From Pseudomonadota bacterium (GTDB lineage: Bacteria; Pseudomonadota; Alphaproteobacteria; Rhizobiales; Kaistiaceae), in contig JAEWAD010000205.1 of the NCBI GenBank assembly GCA_023391905.1, positions 1 to 14,351 on the forward strand: DNA of 14,351 nucleotides. Reading direction: 5' to 3'. The notes beneath the pieces are model-generated. The model was not told the DNA's origin, ran no database searches, and worked only from the letters and a program-made list of their open reading frames with translations. This document shows positions 6,943-13,858 of this stretch, one piece after another. Every line of letters begins with the position of its first letter. The first letter of the stretch is position 1. The translations under genes and the position numbers were made by a program.

Positions 6943-7407
6943 GTGCCAGCCTTCGACAAGCCGCTCGCCTCATTGCCAGGACAGGAGCGCGTCGTCCGGA
7001 ACTCGCATGGCGGGCAGGTCTTCATTCATGCCACCGCCGCGGAAACGGCCGGCGCGCTCGGCATGTGGGAAACCTTCTCCGCCCCGGGAACCGGCCCGCA
7101 CTGGCACACGCACACGCGGGAGGCGGAAGCCTTCCGCGTGATCGCCGGGCGCTACCGCTTCTGGTGCGGCGACACGGTGCTGGAGGCCGGCCCCGGCGCC
7201 ACCATCACGCTGCCGCCCCATGTGCCGCATCGCTGGCAGAACATCAGCGACGAGCCGGGCCGGATGCTCGCCATCGTCACGCCGGGCGGCTTCGAGCAGA
7301 TGTTCATCGAACTGGAGCGCACCGGCGCGCGCTCGAATGCCGACGTGCTGGCGATCGAGACGGCGCTCGGCTTCGTCGACAGCGGCCTGGCCGAACCGGC
7401 CGGTTGA
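6943..7407 (+). CDS. Single-domain cupin protein
   Basis: The 154-residue protein (GTG start) is a small beta-barrel cupin. Motif 1 is GPHWHTHTREAEAFRVIAG, with probable metal ligands H55, H57 and E62. Motif 2 is GATITLPPHVPHRWQN, with ligand H96. All four ligands are present, so it should bind a metal. Small cupins of this kind include dioxygenases, isomerases and quercetinase-like enzymes, and no reaction can be assigned. I chose the GTG at 6943 because GGAGG (6932-6936) lies 6 nt before it. Longer frames starting at 6886 (GTG) or 6907/6910 (ATG) would run through the palindromic operator and add non-conserved residues. The upstream hydrolase ends 69 bp away. YigZ follows after 135 bp. Confidence 0.88.
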   Translation: MPAFDKPLASLPGQERVVRNSHGGQVFIHATAAETAGALGMWETFSAPGTGPHWHTHTREAEAFRVIAGRYRFWCGDTVLEAGPGATITLPPHVPHRWQNISDEPGRMLAIVTPGGFEQMFIELERTGARSNADVLAIETALGFVDSGLAEPAG

Positions 7408-7542
7408 TCTTTGCTGCGTCAGCCGGGTGCAGACGGACCGACTGGCGCTCGCCCTGCGAAATGGGGCATCACTCCACCGGGATCGGGATCCGGCGACCGG
7501 ACGGGGATCGATTCCGCTCAGGACGATGCGGCAGGGACGTTG

Positions 7543-8130
7543 ATGTTCACCCTCAAGGGAATCGAGAGCTACGCGCAGGAGATCAAGAAGAGCCGATTCC
7601 TGGCGTTTGCCGGGCCGGTCTCGGACGAGGCGACCGCCAAGGCCTTCATCGCGGCCCATTCCGACCCGGCGGCGAACCACAATTGCTGGGCCTGGCGGAT
7701 CGGGCAGCAATATCGCTTCCAGGACGATGGCGAACCGAGCGGCACCGCCGGCAAGCCGATCCTGCAGGCGATCGACGGACAGTCGCTCGACGGCGTCGCC
7801 GTCGTCGTCACCCGCTGGTTCGGCGGCATCCTGCTCGGCAGCGGCGGACTGGTGCGCGCCTATGGCGGGACGGCGGCCGCCTGCCTGCGCGCGGCGGAGA
7901 CGCTGCCGCTGATCGCGACCGAGGAAGCGACCATCACCGTCCCCTTCGGCGACCTGGCCCTCGTCCAGGCGCGCCTCGCGACGCTTCCATCAACGCAGGT
8001 GCTCGCCCAGCGCTATGGCGAGACGGGCGGCGACATCGTGGTGGCGATCCATAAGTCGGAGGTGGACGCGGTCGAGGCCCTGGTCGCGGACCTGACCAGC
8101 GGCCGCGCGATCATGGCGCGCGAACGCTGA
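7543..8130 (+). CDS. yigZ: YigZ/IMPACT family protein (UPF0029 domain plus DUF1949)
   Basis: The 195-residue protein has the UPF0029/IMPACT domain at residues 1-115, with signature stretches NCWAWRIG, QDDGEPSGTAGKPIL (about 60-74) and VVVTRWFGGILLGSGGLVRAYG (about 87-108). A smaller C-terminal DUF1949-like domain follows (about 125-195). E. coli YigZ and eukaryotic IMPACT share this architecture. The biochemical role of bacterial members is not firmly established; a link to translation or nucleic-acid binding is proposed from structure. The ATG at 7543 follows AGGGA with 6 nt spacing, and a TTG directly before it is in frame. The open frame runs further upstream to 7411, but that stretch is not conserved-looking. 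The gene ends just before a strong stem-loop. Confidence 0.92.
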   Translation: MFTLKGIESYAQEIKKSRFLAFAGPVSDEATAKAFIAAHSDPAANHNCWAWRIGQQYRFQDDGEPSGTAGKPILQAIDGQSLDGVAVVVTRWFGGILLGSGGLVRAYGGTAAACLRAAETLPLIATEEATITVPFGDLALVQARLATLPSTQVLAQRYGETGGDIVVAIHKSEVDAVEALVADLTSGRAIMARER

Positions 8131-8135
8131 CGCTC

Positions 8136-8172
8136 GAGCTGCTCATTGTTGAATGGAATCAATGAGCAGCTC
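8136..8172 (+). terminator. Perfect 13-bp stem-loop after yigZ
   Basis: GAGCTGCTCATTG and CAATGAGCAGCTC pair perfectly around an 11-nt loop, 5 bp after the yigZ stop. The plus strand continues into TAACTCGTTGTTTTG, an interrupted T-rich tail, so it reads best as a terminator for yigZ. It may also stop the opposing gntR transcript, although that side has no T-run. Confidence 0.65.
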
Positions 8173-8217
8173 TAACTCGTTGTTTTGTCATACTTTGTTC
8201 GCGCGGTCGCGGCGGCG

Positions 8218-8916
8218 CTAGAGGCCGAGGCGCCTCGACGAGTTCGTGAGATGCGAGCGCATGGCGGCAGCGGCGCCGGCCGGGTCGCGCGCCAGGATCG
8301 CCTCGTAGATCAGCTGGTGCTCGTCATGCGAGATCGCCTGCGTCTTGGTGAAATCGAGCGAGCGCAGCGCGACGAGGATGCTCTCCTGCAGCTTGACGTC
8401 GACAAAGGCGATGAACAGCGAGACGAACGGGTTCTTGGTCGCGCCGGCGACCGCGCGGTGGAAGCTGATGTCGGTCTCGACATAGGCGCTGTGCAGATCC
8501 CGGACCGCCGCCATGTTGTCGATGCAGCGGACCATCTCGGCGAGGTCCTCCTCGGTCCGGTTGATCGCCGCCAATTCGGCCGCGCCCGTCTCCAGCATCA
8601 ACCTGAGTTCATAGAGGTGCCGGTAGTCTTCCGGCACGGCCAGGCTGTTCGGCTCCAGCGTCAGCGAGTTCGCCGCCTCCGGCGAGGCGACGAAGGCGCC
8701 GATGCCCTGGCGCGAGACGACCAGCCCCTCATGCCGGAGCTTGGCGATCGCCTCGCGGATGACGGCTCGGCTGACGCCGTGCTGAAGCGCGAACTCCTGC
8801 TCGGTCGGCAGCTTGTCGCCCGGCTTCAGGTTGCCGCGCAGGATTTCGAAGCGCACAAAGGCGGCGACCTGGGATGGGAGCCCCTGCCGGCTGACCTTGT
8901 TCGGATTGATTTCCAT
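8218..8916 (-). CDS. GntR-family transcriptional regulator, FadR/FCD subfamily
   Basis: The 232-residue protein has a winged helix-turn-helix at about residues 10-75, including LKPGDKLPTEQEFALQHGVSRAVIREAIAKL and the wing GLVVSRQGIGAFV. An all-helical FCD sensor domain follows. The FCD metal ligands are all present: D149 and H153 in DISFH, H200 in HDEHQ and H222 in RSHLT. Such proteins repress sugar-acid, organic-acid or sugar uptake genes and release DNA when the substrate or a metabolite binds. It is the last gene on the minus strand after the ABC genes, 132 bp beyond the permease stop, so it probably regulates that importer. The ribosome-binding site is weak: an AAAGGA lies about 13 nt from the ATG. 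Confidence 0.93.
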   Translation of the reverse strand: MEINPNKVSRQGLPSQVAAFVRFEILRGNLKPGDKLPTEQEFALQHGVSRAVIREAIAKLRHEGLVVSRQGIGAFVASPEAANSLTLEPNSLAVPEDYRHLYELRLMLETGAAELAAINRTEEDLAEMVRCIDNMAAVRDLHSAYVETDISFHRAVAGATKNPFVSLFIAFVDVKLQESILVALRSLDFTKTQAISHDEHQLIYEAILARDPAGAAAAMRSHLTNSSRRLGL

Positions 8917-8946
8917 CGCGGCGACTTTTCCTTTCTGTGACGTCCC

Positions 8947-8967
8947 GGACGGCGGTGACCACCGTCC
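8947..8967. promoter_or_regulatory. 21-bp near-palindrome upstream of gntR
   Basis: GGACGG-c-GGT-g-ACC-a-CCGTCC is symmetric at 9 of 10 base pairs around position 8957. It lies about 30 bp before the gntR start, in the gap after the permease gene. There is no T-run and almost no loop, so a protein-binding site is more likely than a terminator. It may be an autoregulatory site or the mark of a separate gntR promoter. Confidence 0.35.
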
Positions 8968-9048
8968 CGTCCTTCGTCATGGCCTCATACGCTGACTTCG
9001 GGTCTCAAGCCACCATCGTCGACATGTTCTCCGCCAACCCATCCCGGA

Positions 9049-10116
9049 TCAAGCCGGCCGCGCGCGGCGGCGACCGATGCGCAGGACGCGTTCGTTGACC
9101 CGCTTGTCGACCACGACGGCCGCGATCAGGACCAGGCCCTGAGCGACATATTGCCAGAACGGCTCGACGCCGGAGAGGTTGAGCCCGTTCGACAGAACGC
9201 CGACGATGATCGCGCCGATCACGGTGCCCATGATACGGCCCTCGCCGCCGGACAGGCTGGTGCCGCCGATGATGACGGCCGCGATCACCTCCAGCTCGAA
9301 GCCGACGCCGATATTCGGATCGCCAGACCCGACGCGCGACGAAAGCACGATTCCGGCCAGCGCCGCCATCATGCCGCTCAGCACATAGAGCGAGATCAGC
9401 GTGCGCTCAACCGGGACGCCGGAAAGCCGCGCCGCCTCTTCGTTGCCGCCCACGGCATAGACATGCTTGCCGAACTTGGTGCGCTGGCTGGCCCAGCCAT
9501 AGACCAGCGCGACGACCGCCGCGATCAGGATCGGCATCGGGAACGGCCCGAGCTTGGCCGTGCCGATGGCGGACCAGTTCGGCGGCAGGCCGACAAGAAT
9601 GGCGCTCGGCGTGATCAGATAGGCGATGCCGCGCGCGATGTTGAGCGAACCCAGCGTGACGATGATCGGGCTGACCCGCATCCGGACGATGATCGCGCCA
9701 TTCAGGAAACCGATCAGCGCGCCGAAGGCGAGAGCCCCCAGGAAGGCGAGCGGTAGCGGCACGCCCTTGACCGCGAGGCTGGCGGCGACGACCGAGCAGG
9801 CCGCCAGCACGCTGCCGACCGAGAGATCGAGCCCGCGCGCGATCATCACGGCGGTCATGGCGCTGGCGGCGATGATCAGCGGCGCCGTGTTACGCGCCAG
9901 GTTCTGGAAGTTCGACAGCGTCAGGAAGCGCGGATTGAAGAAGCTGAAGACGAGGATCATCAGCAGCAGCACCAGCAGCGTGACGATGGTCTGAAGCTTC
10001 TGGCGGTCGGCGACGATCGATCGCCAGACGGATGGTCTCTGCACGGAATTCCCCTCGCCATTCTGACGGCTGTTGTTGATTTCGCGGCTCTGGGAGCGGC
10101 CCACGGGCGCGTTCAT
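9049..10116 (-). CDS. CUT2 (ribose/xylose-type) sugar ABC transporter permease
   Basis: The 355-residue protein has the RbsC/AraH-type permease pattern: a polar N-terminus of about 40 residues, then roughly eight to ten membrane segments. Recognisable stretches are NPRFLTLSNFQNLARNTAPL, ARGLDLSVGSV, VSPIIVTLGSLNIARGIAYL and VGGNEEAARLSGVPV, the cytoplasmic loop that contacts the ATPase. It would form the membrane channel, probably as a homodimer, with the double ATPase. Its ATG overlaps the ATPase stop (ATGA at 10116-10113) and has GGAG 7 nt upstream, which suggests translational coupling. A GTG at 10044 has an even stronger site (GAGGGG, 6 nt) and would remove 24 residues (next entry). The N-terminal extension is not conserved-looking. 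Confidence 0.95.
   Translation of the reverse strand: MNAPVGRSQSREINNSRQNGEGNSVQRPSVWRSIVADRQKLQTIVTLLVLLLMILVFSFFNPRFLTLSNFQNLARNTAPLIIAASAMTAVMIARGLDLSVGSVLAACSVVAASLAVKGVPLPLAFLGALAFGALIGFLNGAIIVRMRVSPIIVTLGSLNIARGIAYLITPSAILVGLPPNWSAIGTAKLGPFPMPILIAAVVALVYGWASQRTKFGKHVYAVGGNEEAARLSGVPVERTLISLYVLSGMMAALAGIVLSSRVGSGDPNIGVGFELEVIAAVIIGGTSLSGGEGRIMGTVIGAIIVGVLSNGLNLSGVEPFWQYVAQGLVLIAAVVVDKRVNERVLRIGRRRARPA
10042..10056 (-). promoter_or_regulatory. Strong internal ribosome-binding site and GTG, alternative start of the permease
   Basis: GAGGGG, then 6 nt (AATTCC), then GTG read VQRPSVWRSIVADRQK in the permease frame, 24 codons after the ATG at 10116. This shorter start fits the usual length of the family better. 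The ATG overlap at 10116 favours the longer form. The sequence alone does not settle it. Confidence 0.35.
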
Positions 10117-11654
10117 GGCTGGTCTCCATGCAGCATCGACAGTTCGATGACCTCCGCCTCCGAGGCATCGCCCGGCAGCTCGCCGACCACCTGTCCGTTG
10201 TTGAGGACGAGGATGCGGTCGCAGAGCCCCAGCACTTCGGGCAGCTCCGACGACACGAGAAGGATCGCCAGCCCCGCCTTGGCCAGGTCATGGATCAGTT
10301 TGTAGATCTCGCGCTTGGCACCGATGTCGATGCCGCGCGTCGGCTCGTCGAGCAGCAGCACCCGCGTCTTCATCGTCAGCCACTTGCCGACCACGACCTT
10401 CTGCTGGTTGCCGCCGCTCAGGAGGCTGATGCGCTGGGCGAGCGTCGGCGTCTTGACGTTCATGCTCTCGACCGCGTGGCGCGCCACCGTTTCGGGTTCG
10501 CCGTCCTCGCGCCGGCTGGCCGGAAACTCCCGCCAGGGCAGCAGGACGTTGTCGAAGACGCTGAGCACCCCGACGATGCCCTGCCCGCGCCGTTCCTCCG
10601 GCACCAGCCCGATGCCGGCGGCGATCGCCGCGCGGACGGAATTGGCAGGGACTATCTTGCCGTCGACGGTCACCGCGCCGTCCGATACCTCGTCGGCGCC
10701 GAAGATCGAGCGCAGCAGCTCGGTTCGCCCCGCGCCCACCAGCCCGGCGACGCCGACGATCTCGCCGGCGCGCACAACGAGATCGACATCCTGGATGCGC
10801 GCTCCGGAGAGGCCACAAACCCGCAGGACTTCCCCGCCCGGCTGGCGGTCCTTGTCCGGGAAGATGTCGCCGAGGTCACGGCCGACCATCAGGCGGATCA
10901 GTTCGCGCGGGGTCGCCTCGGCCCGCGTCAGCGTCGCCACCCGGGCGCCGTCCTTGAACACGGTGACGCGATCGCCGATCTCCTCGATCTCGCGCATCTT
11001 GTGCGAGACATAGATGATGGCCCTGCCCTGGGCCTTCAGCGTCGCGATGACCTGGAATAGCCGGCGGACCTCCTGCTCCTCGAGCGGCGAGGTCGGCTCG
11101 TCCATGACGATGACGTCGGCATTGGCGCAAAGCGCCTTGGCGATCATCACGGCCTGCTTCTCGGCTGTCGAAAGCCGCCCGACCTTCGTGGCGGGATCGA
11201 GCGTGTCGAAGCCGATGCCGAGCAGGATTCTTCGCGCCGTGTCGGTCGCGGATTTCGCGTCGAAGCGGCCACGCTGGCCGGGTTCGGAGCCGAGCACGAT
11301 GTTCTCCGCGACCGTCAGCCCTTCGACGACGCTGAGCTCCTGGAAGATGAAGGCGAGGCCGAGTTCCTTGGCGTCGCGCGGGCCGGCCAGTTCAGCCCGT
11401 TCGCCGCGCACGAGAATCTCGCCGCTATCCGGCTGGATGGCGCCAGCGAGGATCTTGACGAAGGTCGACTTGCCGGCGCCGTTCTCGCCGATCAGGCAAT
11501 GCACCTCGCCGCGCATCAGCTCGAAATCGACGCCGGCGAGCGCACGGACGCCCGGAAACTGCTTGGAGAGCCCGAAGGCCTGCAGAACGGGTTGCCCCGC
11601 TCCAATGTTGGGTGCTGGGTTGGGTGCTGGCTGCGCCAGATCCATCGACGACAT
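10113..11654 (-). CDS. CUT2 sugar ABC transporter ATP-binding protein (two fused ATPase domains)
   Basis: The 513-residue protein has two ATPase domains in one chain, as in RbsA, XylG and MglA. Domain 1 has Walker A GENGAGKST, the altered signature LSTAEKQAVMIAKAL and Walker B VIVMDEPTSPLEEQEV. Domain 2 has the degenerate loop GLVGAGRTE in place of Walker A, a full LSGGNQQKVVVGKWL signature and Walker B VLLLDEPTRGIDIGAKREIY. This asymmetry is normal for the family. The protein drives import on the cytoplasmic face. I chose the ATG at 11654 (MSSMDLAQPAP) because AAGGA (11666-11662) lies 7 nt before it. The frame is open upstream to 11738 but there passes through the hairpin. Its stop overlaps the permease ATG. 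Confidence 0.95.
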   Translation of the reverse strand: MSSMDLAQPAPNPAPNIGAGQPVLQAFGLSKQFPGVRALAGVDFELMRGEVHCLIGENGAGKSTFVKILAGAIQPDSGEILVRGERAELAGPRDAKELGLAFIFQELSVVEGLTVAENIVLGSEPGQRGRFDAKSATDTARRILLGIGFDTLDPATKVGRLSTAEKQAVMIAKALCANADVIVMDEPTSPLEEQEVRRLFQVIATLKAQGRAIIYVSHKMREIEEIGDRVTVFKDGARVATLTRAEATPRELIRLMVGRDLGDIFPDKDRQPGGEVLRVCGLSGARIQDVDLVVRAGEIVGVAGLVGAGRTELLRSIFGADEVSDGAVTVDGKIVPANSVRAAIAAGIGLVPEERRGQGIVGVLSVFDNVLLPWREFPASRREDGEPETVARHAVESMNVKTPTLAQRISLLSGGNQQKVVVGKWLTMKTRVLLLDEPTRGIDIGAKREIYKLIHDLAKAGLAILLVSSELPEVLGLCDRILVLNNGQVVGELPGDASEAEVIELSMLHGDQP

Positions 11655-11692
11655 CAGGCATTCCTTGAACGGCATGACAGGACCGCATCGCT

Positions 11693-11731
11693 CCCTGGCG
11701 CGGCGATGGATCGACCACCGCCGCGCCAGGG
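11693..11731 (-). other. Long GC-rich intergenic hairpin between binding-protein and ATPase genes
   Basis: CCCTGGCGCGGCG and CGCCGCGCCAGGG form a perfect 13-bp stem. A G-T pair and TGG/CCA inside extend it to about 17 bp with a 5-nt loop. It lies 7 bp after the binding-protein stop and has no T-run. In ABC import operons such hairpins commonly protect the upstream message from decay, so that binding protein outnumbers the membrane parts. That role is inferred here. Confidence 0.65.
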
Positions 11732-11738
11732 GAAGCAA

Positions 11739-12872
11739 TCAGCGCGGATACTGCTGCGACAGCCAGGCCTTGATGCCCTCTTCCGTCGGATTGATCGGCG
11801 GATAGCCGACGACCACCTGCGTGTTCGGGTTCGTCTTGCCCTCGACGGTGGCGCCGAGAAGGTTGAACGTCGCGAGGCTGAAGTCATAGGGCGGGTAGCC
11901 GCTCTCGGCCTTCAGCGGCGAGGCATCGCTGCCCAACTCCGCCATCACCGGCTCGGAGCCGTCGACCGAGGCGACGACGCCCCAATCCGGCGAATAGGAA
12001 TCCGCCGCCTTCATCGCGGCGATGGCGCCGAGCGACGAGTCGTTGTTGATGCCGAAGATGACGTTCAGCTCGGGATTGCCCTGCAGCAGGTCGGCCGCTG
12101 CCGGATTGGCCTTGTCGATGACGCCGCCGCCATCGACCGACTGCGCGACCACGGCGGTCGGGATCAGCGACTTGAAGCCGTAGAGGAAGCCGTTCTTGCG
12201 ATCCTGCACCTGCGGCAGCTGCGGCAGGTCGACGATGCCGATGACGGCCGGCTTGTCGCCGAACTTCGCCTTGTAGTAGCGGGCGGCGTTGCAGCCGACG
12301 AGGCGCGGGCCGTCGAAATCATTGGCGAAGACGCGGGGGGCGACGACTTCGGTCGGCTGGACGTTGTAGGTCACGACCTTCAGCCCGGCGTCGAGCATGC
12401 GCTTGACCTGCGGCACGGCGGCGCCGCTGTCGAGCGGCGCGAAGGCGACCGCGTCCGGCGCGTCCGAGATGATGTCGTCGACGAGCTTCTGCACCGTGCC
12501 GGCGTCGAAGCGGCCGTCATAGACCTTCAGGTCGAACTTGTACTTGGCCGCCAGCTGCTCCCAGTGCCCCTTGATCGCCAGGAAATAGGGCTGGCCGAGG
12601 CCCATGACCGAGAGCGCGACGCGCTTGCCGGTCAGCGCGCTCGCGGCGGGCTGCTCGAGCCAGGCGCCGGGCTCGGATGCGTAGCCGGTGAAGCCGGAAA
12701 CGGCGGCCGGGATGTCCTTCACCGCCGCCGGATCCGACGGCTCGCAGAGTTCCGTCGAGAACGAAGCGCCGGCGATCGCGACCGGGCCATCGGCCGCATG
12801 GGCCGCCAGGGCGGAAAGCGCGAGCAACGCGCCGGCGGCAGCTCCCAGGCTGAGTGATTTCAGAGCAGTCAA
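11739..12872 (-). CDS. Periplasmic sugar-binding protein of a CUT2 ABC importer
   Basis: The 377-residue protein starts with a clear signal peptide (residues 1-26, cleavage after AHA). After about 55 further residues comes a periplasmic-binding-protein type 1 fold of the ribose family. It begins KRVALSVMGLGQPYFLAIKGHWEQL and includes DAVAFAPLDSGAAVPQVKRML and NPELNVIFGINNDSSLGAIAAMKA. Two cysteines in the mature chain (LCEPSD, VGCNAA) could form a disulfide. It should capture a sugar or polyol and deliver it to the permease; the ligand cannot be read from sequence. I chose the TTG at 12872 because GGGAGG lies 5 nt before it and the signal peptide then begins correctly. A GTG at 12899 would sit at or near the predicted transcription start and adds an unneeded N-terminus. 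Confidence 0.93.
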   Translation of the reverse strand: MTALKSLSLGAAAGALLALSALAAHAADGPVAIAGASFSTELCEPSDPAAVKDIPAAVSGFTGYASEPGAWLEQPAASALTGKRVALSVMGLGQPYFLAIKGHWEQLAAKYKFDLKVYDGRFDAGTVQKLVDDIISDAPDAVAFAPLDSGAAVPQVKRMLDAGLKVVTYNVQPTEVVAPRVFANDFDGPRLVGCNAARYYKAKFGDKPAVIGIVDLPQLPQVQDRKNGFLYGFKSLIPTAVVAQSVDGGGVIDKANPAAADLLQGNPELNVIFGINNDSSLGAIAAMKAADSYSPDWGVVASVDGSEPVMAELGSDASPLKAESGYPPYDFSLATFNLLGATVEGKTNPNTQVVVGYPPINPTEEGIKAWLSQQYPR

Positions 12873-12877
12873 ATTCA

Positions 12878-12883
12878 CCTCCC
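12878..12883 (-). promoter_or_regulatory. Ribosome-binding site deciding a TTG start
   Basis: GGGAGG on the minus strand, 5 nt before the TTG at 12872, is among the strongest sites in the window. It supports TTG over the in-frame GTGs at 12878, which overlaps the site, and 12899. Confidence 0.6.
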
Positions 12884-12904
12884 ATGATTGACTGTCCACC
12901 GGTT

Positions 12905-12929
12905 ATCATACGTCATGTCATCAGACAAG
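12905..12929 (-). promoter_or_regulatory. Candidate promoter and GntR-type operator of the sugar ABC cluster
   Basis: On the minus strand TATGAT (12910-12905) is a good -10 element, about 33 nt before the TTG start. No good -35 lies at 17 nt. Just upstream, CATGTC-ATCA-GACAAG (12914-12929 as read on the plus strand) is an inverted repeat with TGTC/GACA half-sites, resembling FadR/FCD-type GntR operators. A repressor bound there would cover the -35 to -10 spacer. The GntR gene at the end of the cluster is the natural candidate. Confidence 0.4.
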
Positions 12930-13176
12930 TTAGATGACGCAGGGTCTGAAACGGATTCAACGCCGCTCGCGTCGGGTCATGCGGTCAGCTGGGATGGACG
13001 TGCCGGTCGTGCCCAGCTGGGGTTTTGGCCGATCTCAATGCCGGCTGGCCGCCCCCCTGCTACCGGTGCCGCCCGTCCATCGTCCTGTCACGAAACTCGA
13101 GCAAGAGCGGTTGGCAAGGCTGGCGCGGTTGGCCGTCCGGGCTCCGGGCGCACTCGCGCAACCGAGGGACATGGAC
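12930..13176. other. Intergenic region between the divergent importer and methyltransferase genes, no clear gene
   Basis: The 304-bp gap between the binding-protein start and the methyltransferase start holds the promoter and operator site described above. The rest shows no convincing gene. A plus-strand frame is open from 12934 into the methyltransferase, but its arginine- and proline-rich translation lacks a ribosome-binding site and looks non-coding. GCGGTTGGC occurs twice, 18 bp apart (13107 and 13125). I could not identify a methyltransferase promoter. Confidence 0.5.
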
Positions 13177-13776
13177 ATGACGGCCAAGGACGATCGGACG
13201 CTCGACTTCTACATCGATGAGGCGGCCGCCTACACGGCCCGTGGTCAGGCGCCGAGCCAACGACGCCTGCTGCAATTCCTGTCCGGCCTGCCGGCCGGCG
13301 GTACGGTGCTGGAGCTCGGCTGCGGCGCCGGGCAGGACAGCGAATTCATGCTGGCGCGAGGCTTTGCCGTCCGCCCCACCGACGGCACGCCGGAGATCGC
13401 GCAGGCGGCGGAAAGACGGCTCGGCATCCCGGTCGCGACATTGCTCTTCGATGAGCTGGAGGAAGTCGGCACCTGCGACGGCATCTGGGCCAATGCCTGC
13501 CTGCTGCATGTGCCGAGAAGCGGATTGCCCGCCATCCTCGCGCGGATCCACGCCGCGCTGAAGCCGGGCGGCGTCTTCCACGCCAGCTTCAAGGCCGGCA
13601 CGGCCGAGGGCCGCGACGAGTTCGACCGCTACTACAACTATCCGTCGGAAGACTGGCTTCGAGCGCTCTATGGCGAGCTGGACTGGCGGGCGGTCACGAT
13701 CGAGGCCGGCACCGGCAGCGGCTACGACAAGAAGCCGACGGACTGGCTCTATGTCACCGCCGCGCGAGGGGGCTGA
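13177..13776 (+). CDS. Class I SAM-dependent methyltransferase
   Basis: The 199-residue protein has a class I (Rossmann-type) methyltransferase fold. Motif I is TVLELGCGAGQDSEF (residues 43-57), the acid that binds the SAM ribose is probably D69 in RPTDG, motif post-I is DGIWANACLLHVPR (about 101-114), and LKPGGVFHASFK (129-140) is the usual strand-5 motif. The length fits a stand-alone enzyme without an extra substrate domain. No substrate can be assigned. GAGGG (13164-13168) lies 8 nt before the ATG at 13177 and only 2 nt before the ATG at 13171, so the later start is preferred. The gene stands alone, divergent from the ABC cluster and convergent with prfB. Confidence 0.85.
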   Translation: MTAKDDRTLDFYIDEAAAYTARGQAPSQRRLLQFLSGLPAGGTVLELGCGAGQDSEFMLARGFAVRPTDGTPEIAQAAERRLGIPVATLLFDELEEVGTCDGIWANACLLHVPRSGLPAILARIHAALKPGGVFHASFKAGTAEGRDEFDRYYNYPSEDWLRALYGELDWRAVTIEAGTGSGYDKKPTDWLYVTAARGG

Positions 13777-13786
13777 GCCGCACCGT

Positions 13787-13822
13787 GAAAACGAAAACGG
13801 GCGGAGCCATGCCCCGCCCGTT
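13787..13822 (-). terminator. Rho-independent terminator of prfB
   Basis: On the minus strand AACGGGCGG and CCGCCCGTT form a 9-bp GC-rich stem around a 9-nt loop (13822-13796), followed by TTCGTTTTC (13795-13787). It begins 36 bp after the prfB stop, as expected for an intrinsic terminator. The facing methyltransferase transcript has no T-run on its side. Confidence 0.75.
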
Positions 13823-13858
13823 CCGTCCGGCCGCGAGGGCCGTTGTCGGTAGACGTCG

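Noticed and set aside
7468..7500. GGGATC repeats between cupin and yigZ as a regulatory element
   Set aside because: The repeats are short, imperfect and in a GC-rich spacer. No clear symmetry or spacing supports a site.
8180..8200. TTTTGTCATACTTTG near the end of gntR as a GntR operator
   Set aside because: It resembles a FadR-type site loosely, but lies downstream of both converging genes where no promoter is expected, and its half-sites are not symmetric.
10113..11738. The longer ATPase form starting at 11738
   Set aside because: It would translate through the intergenic hairpin, has no ribosome-binding site, and adds residues that do not look like the family's N-terminus.
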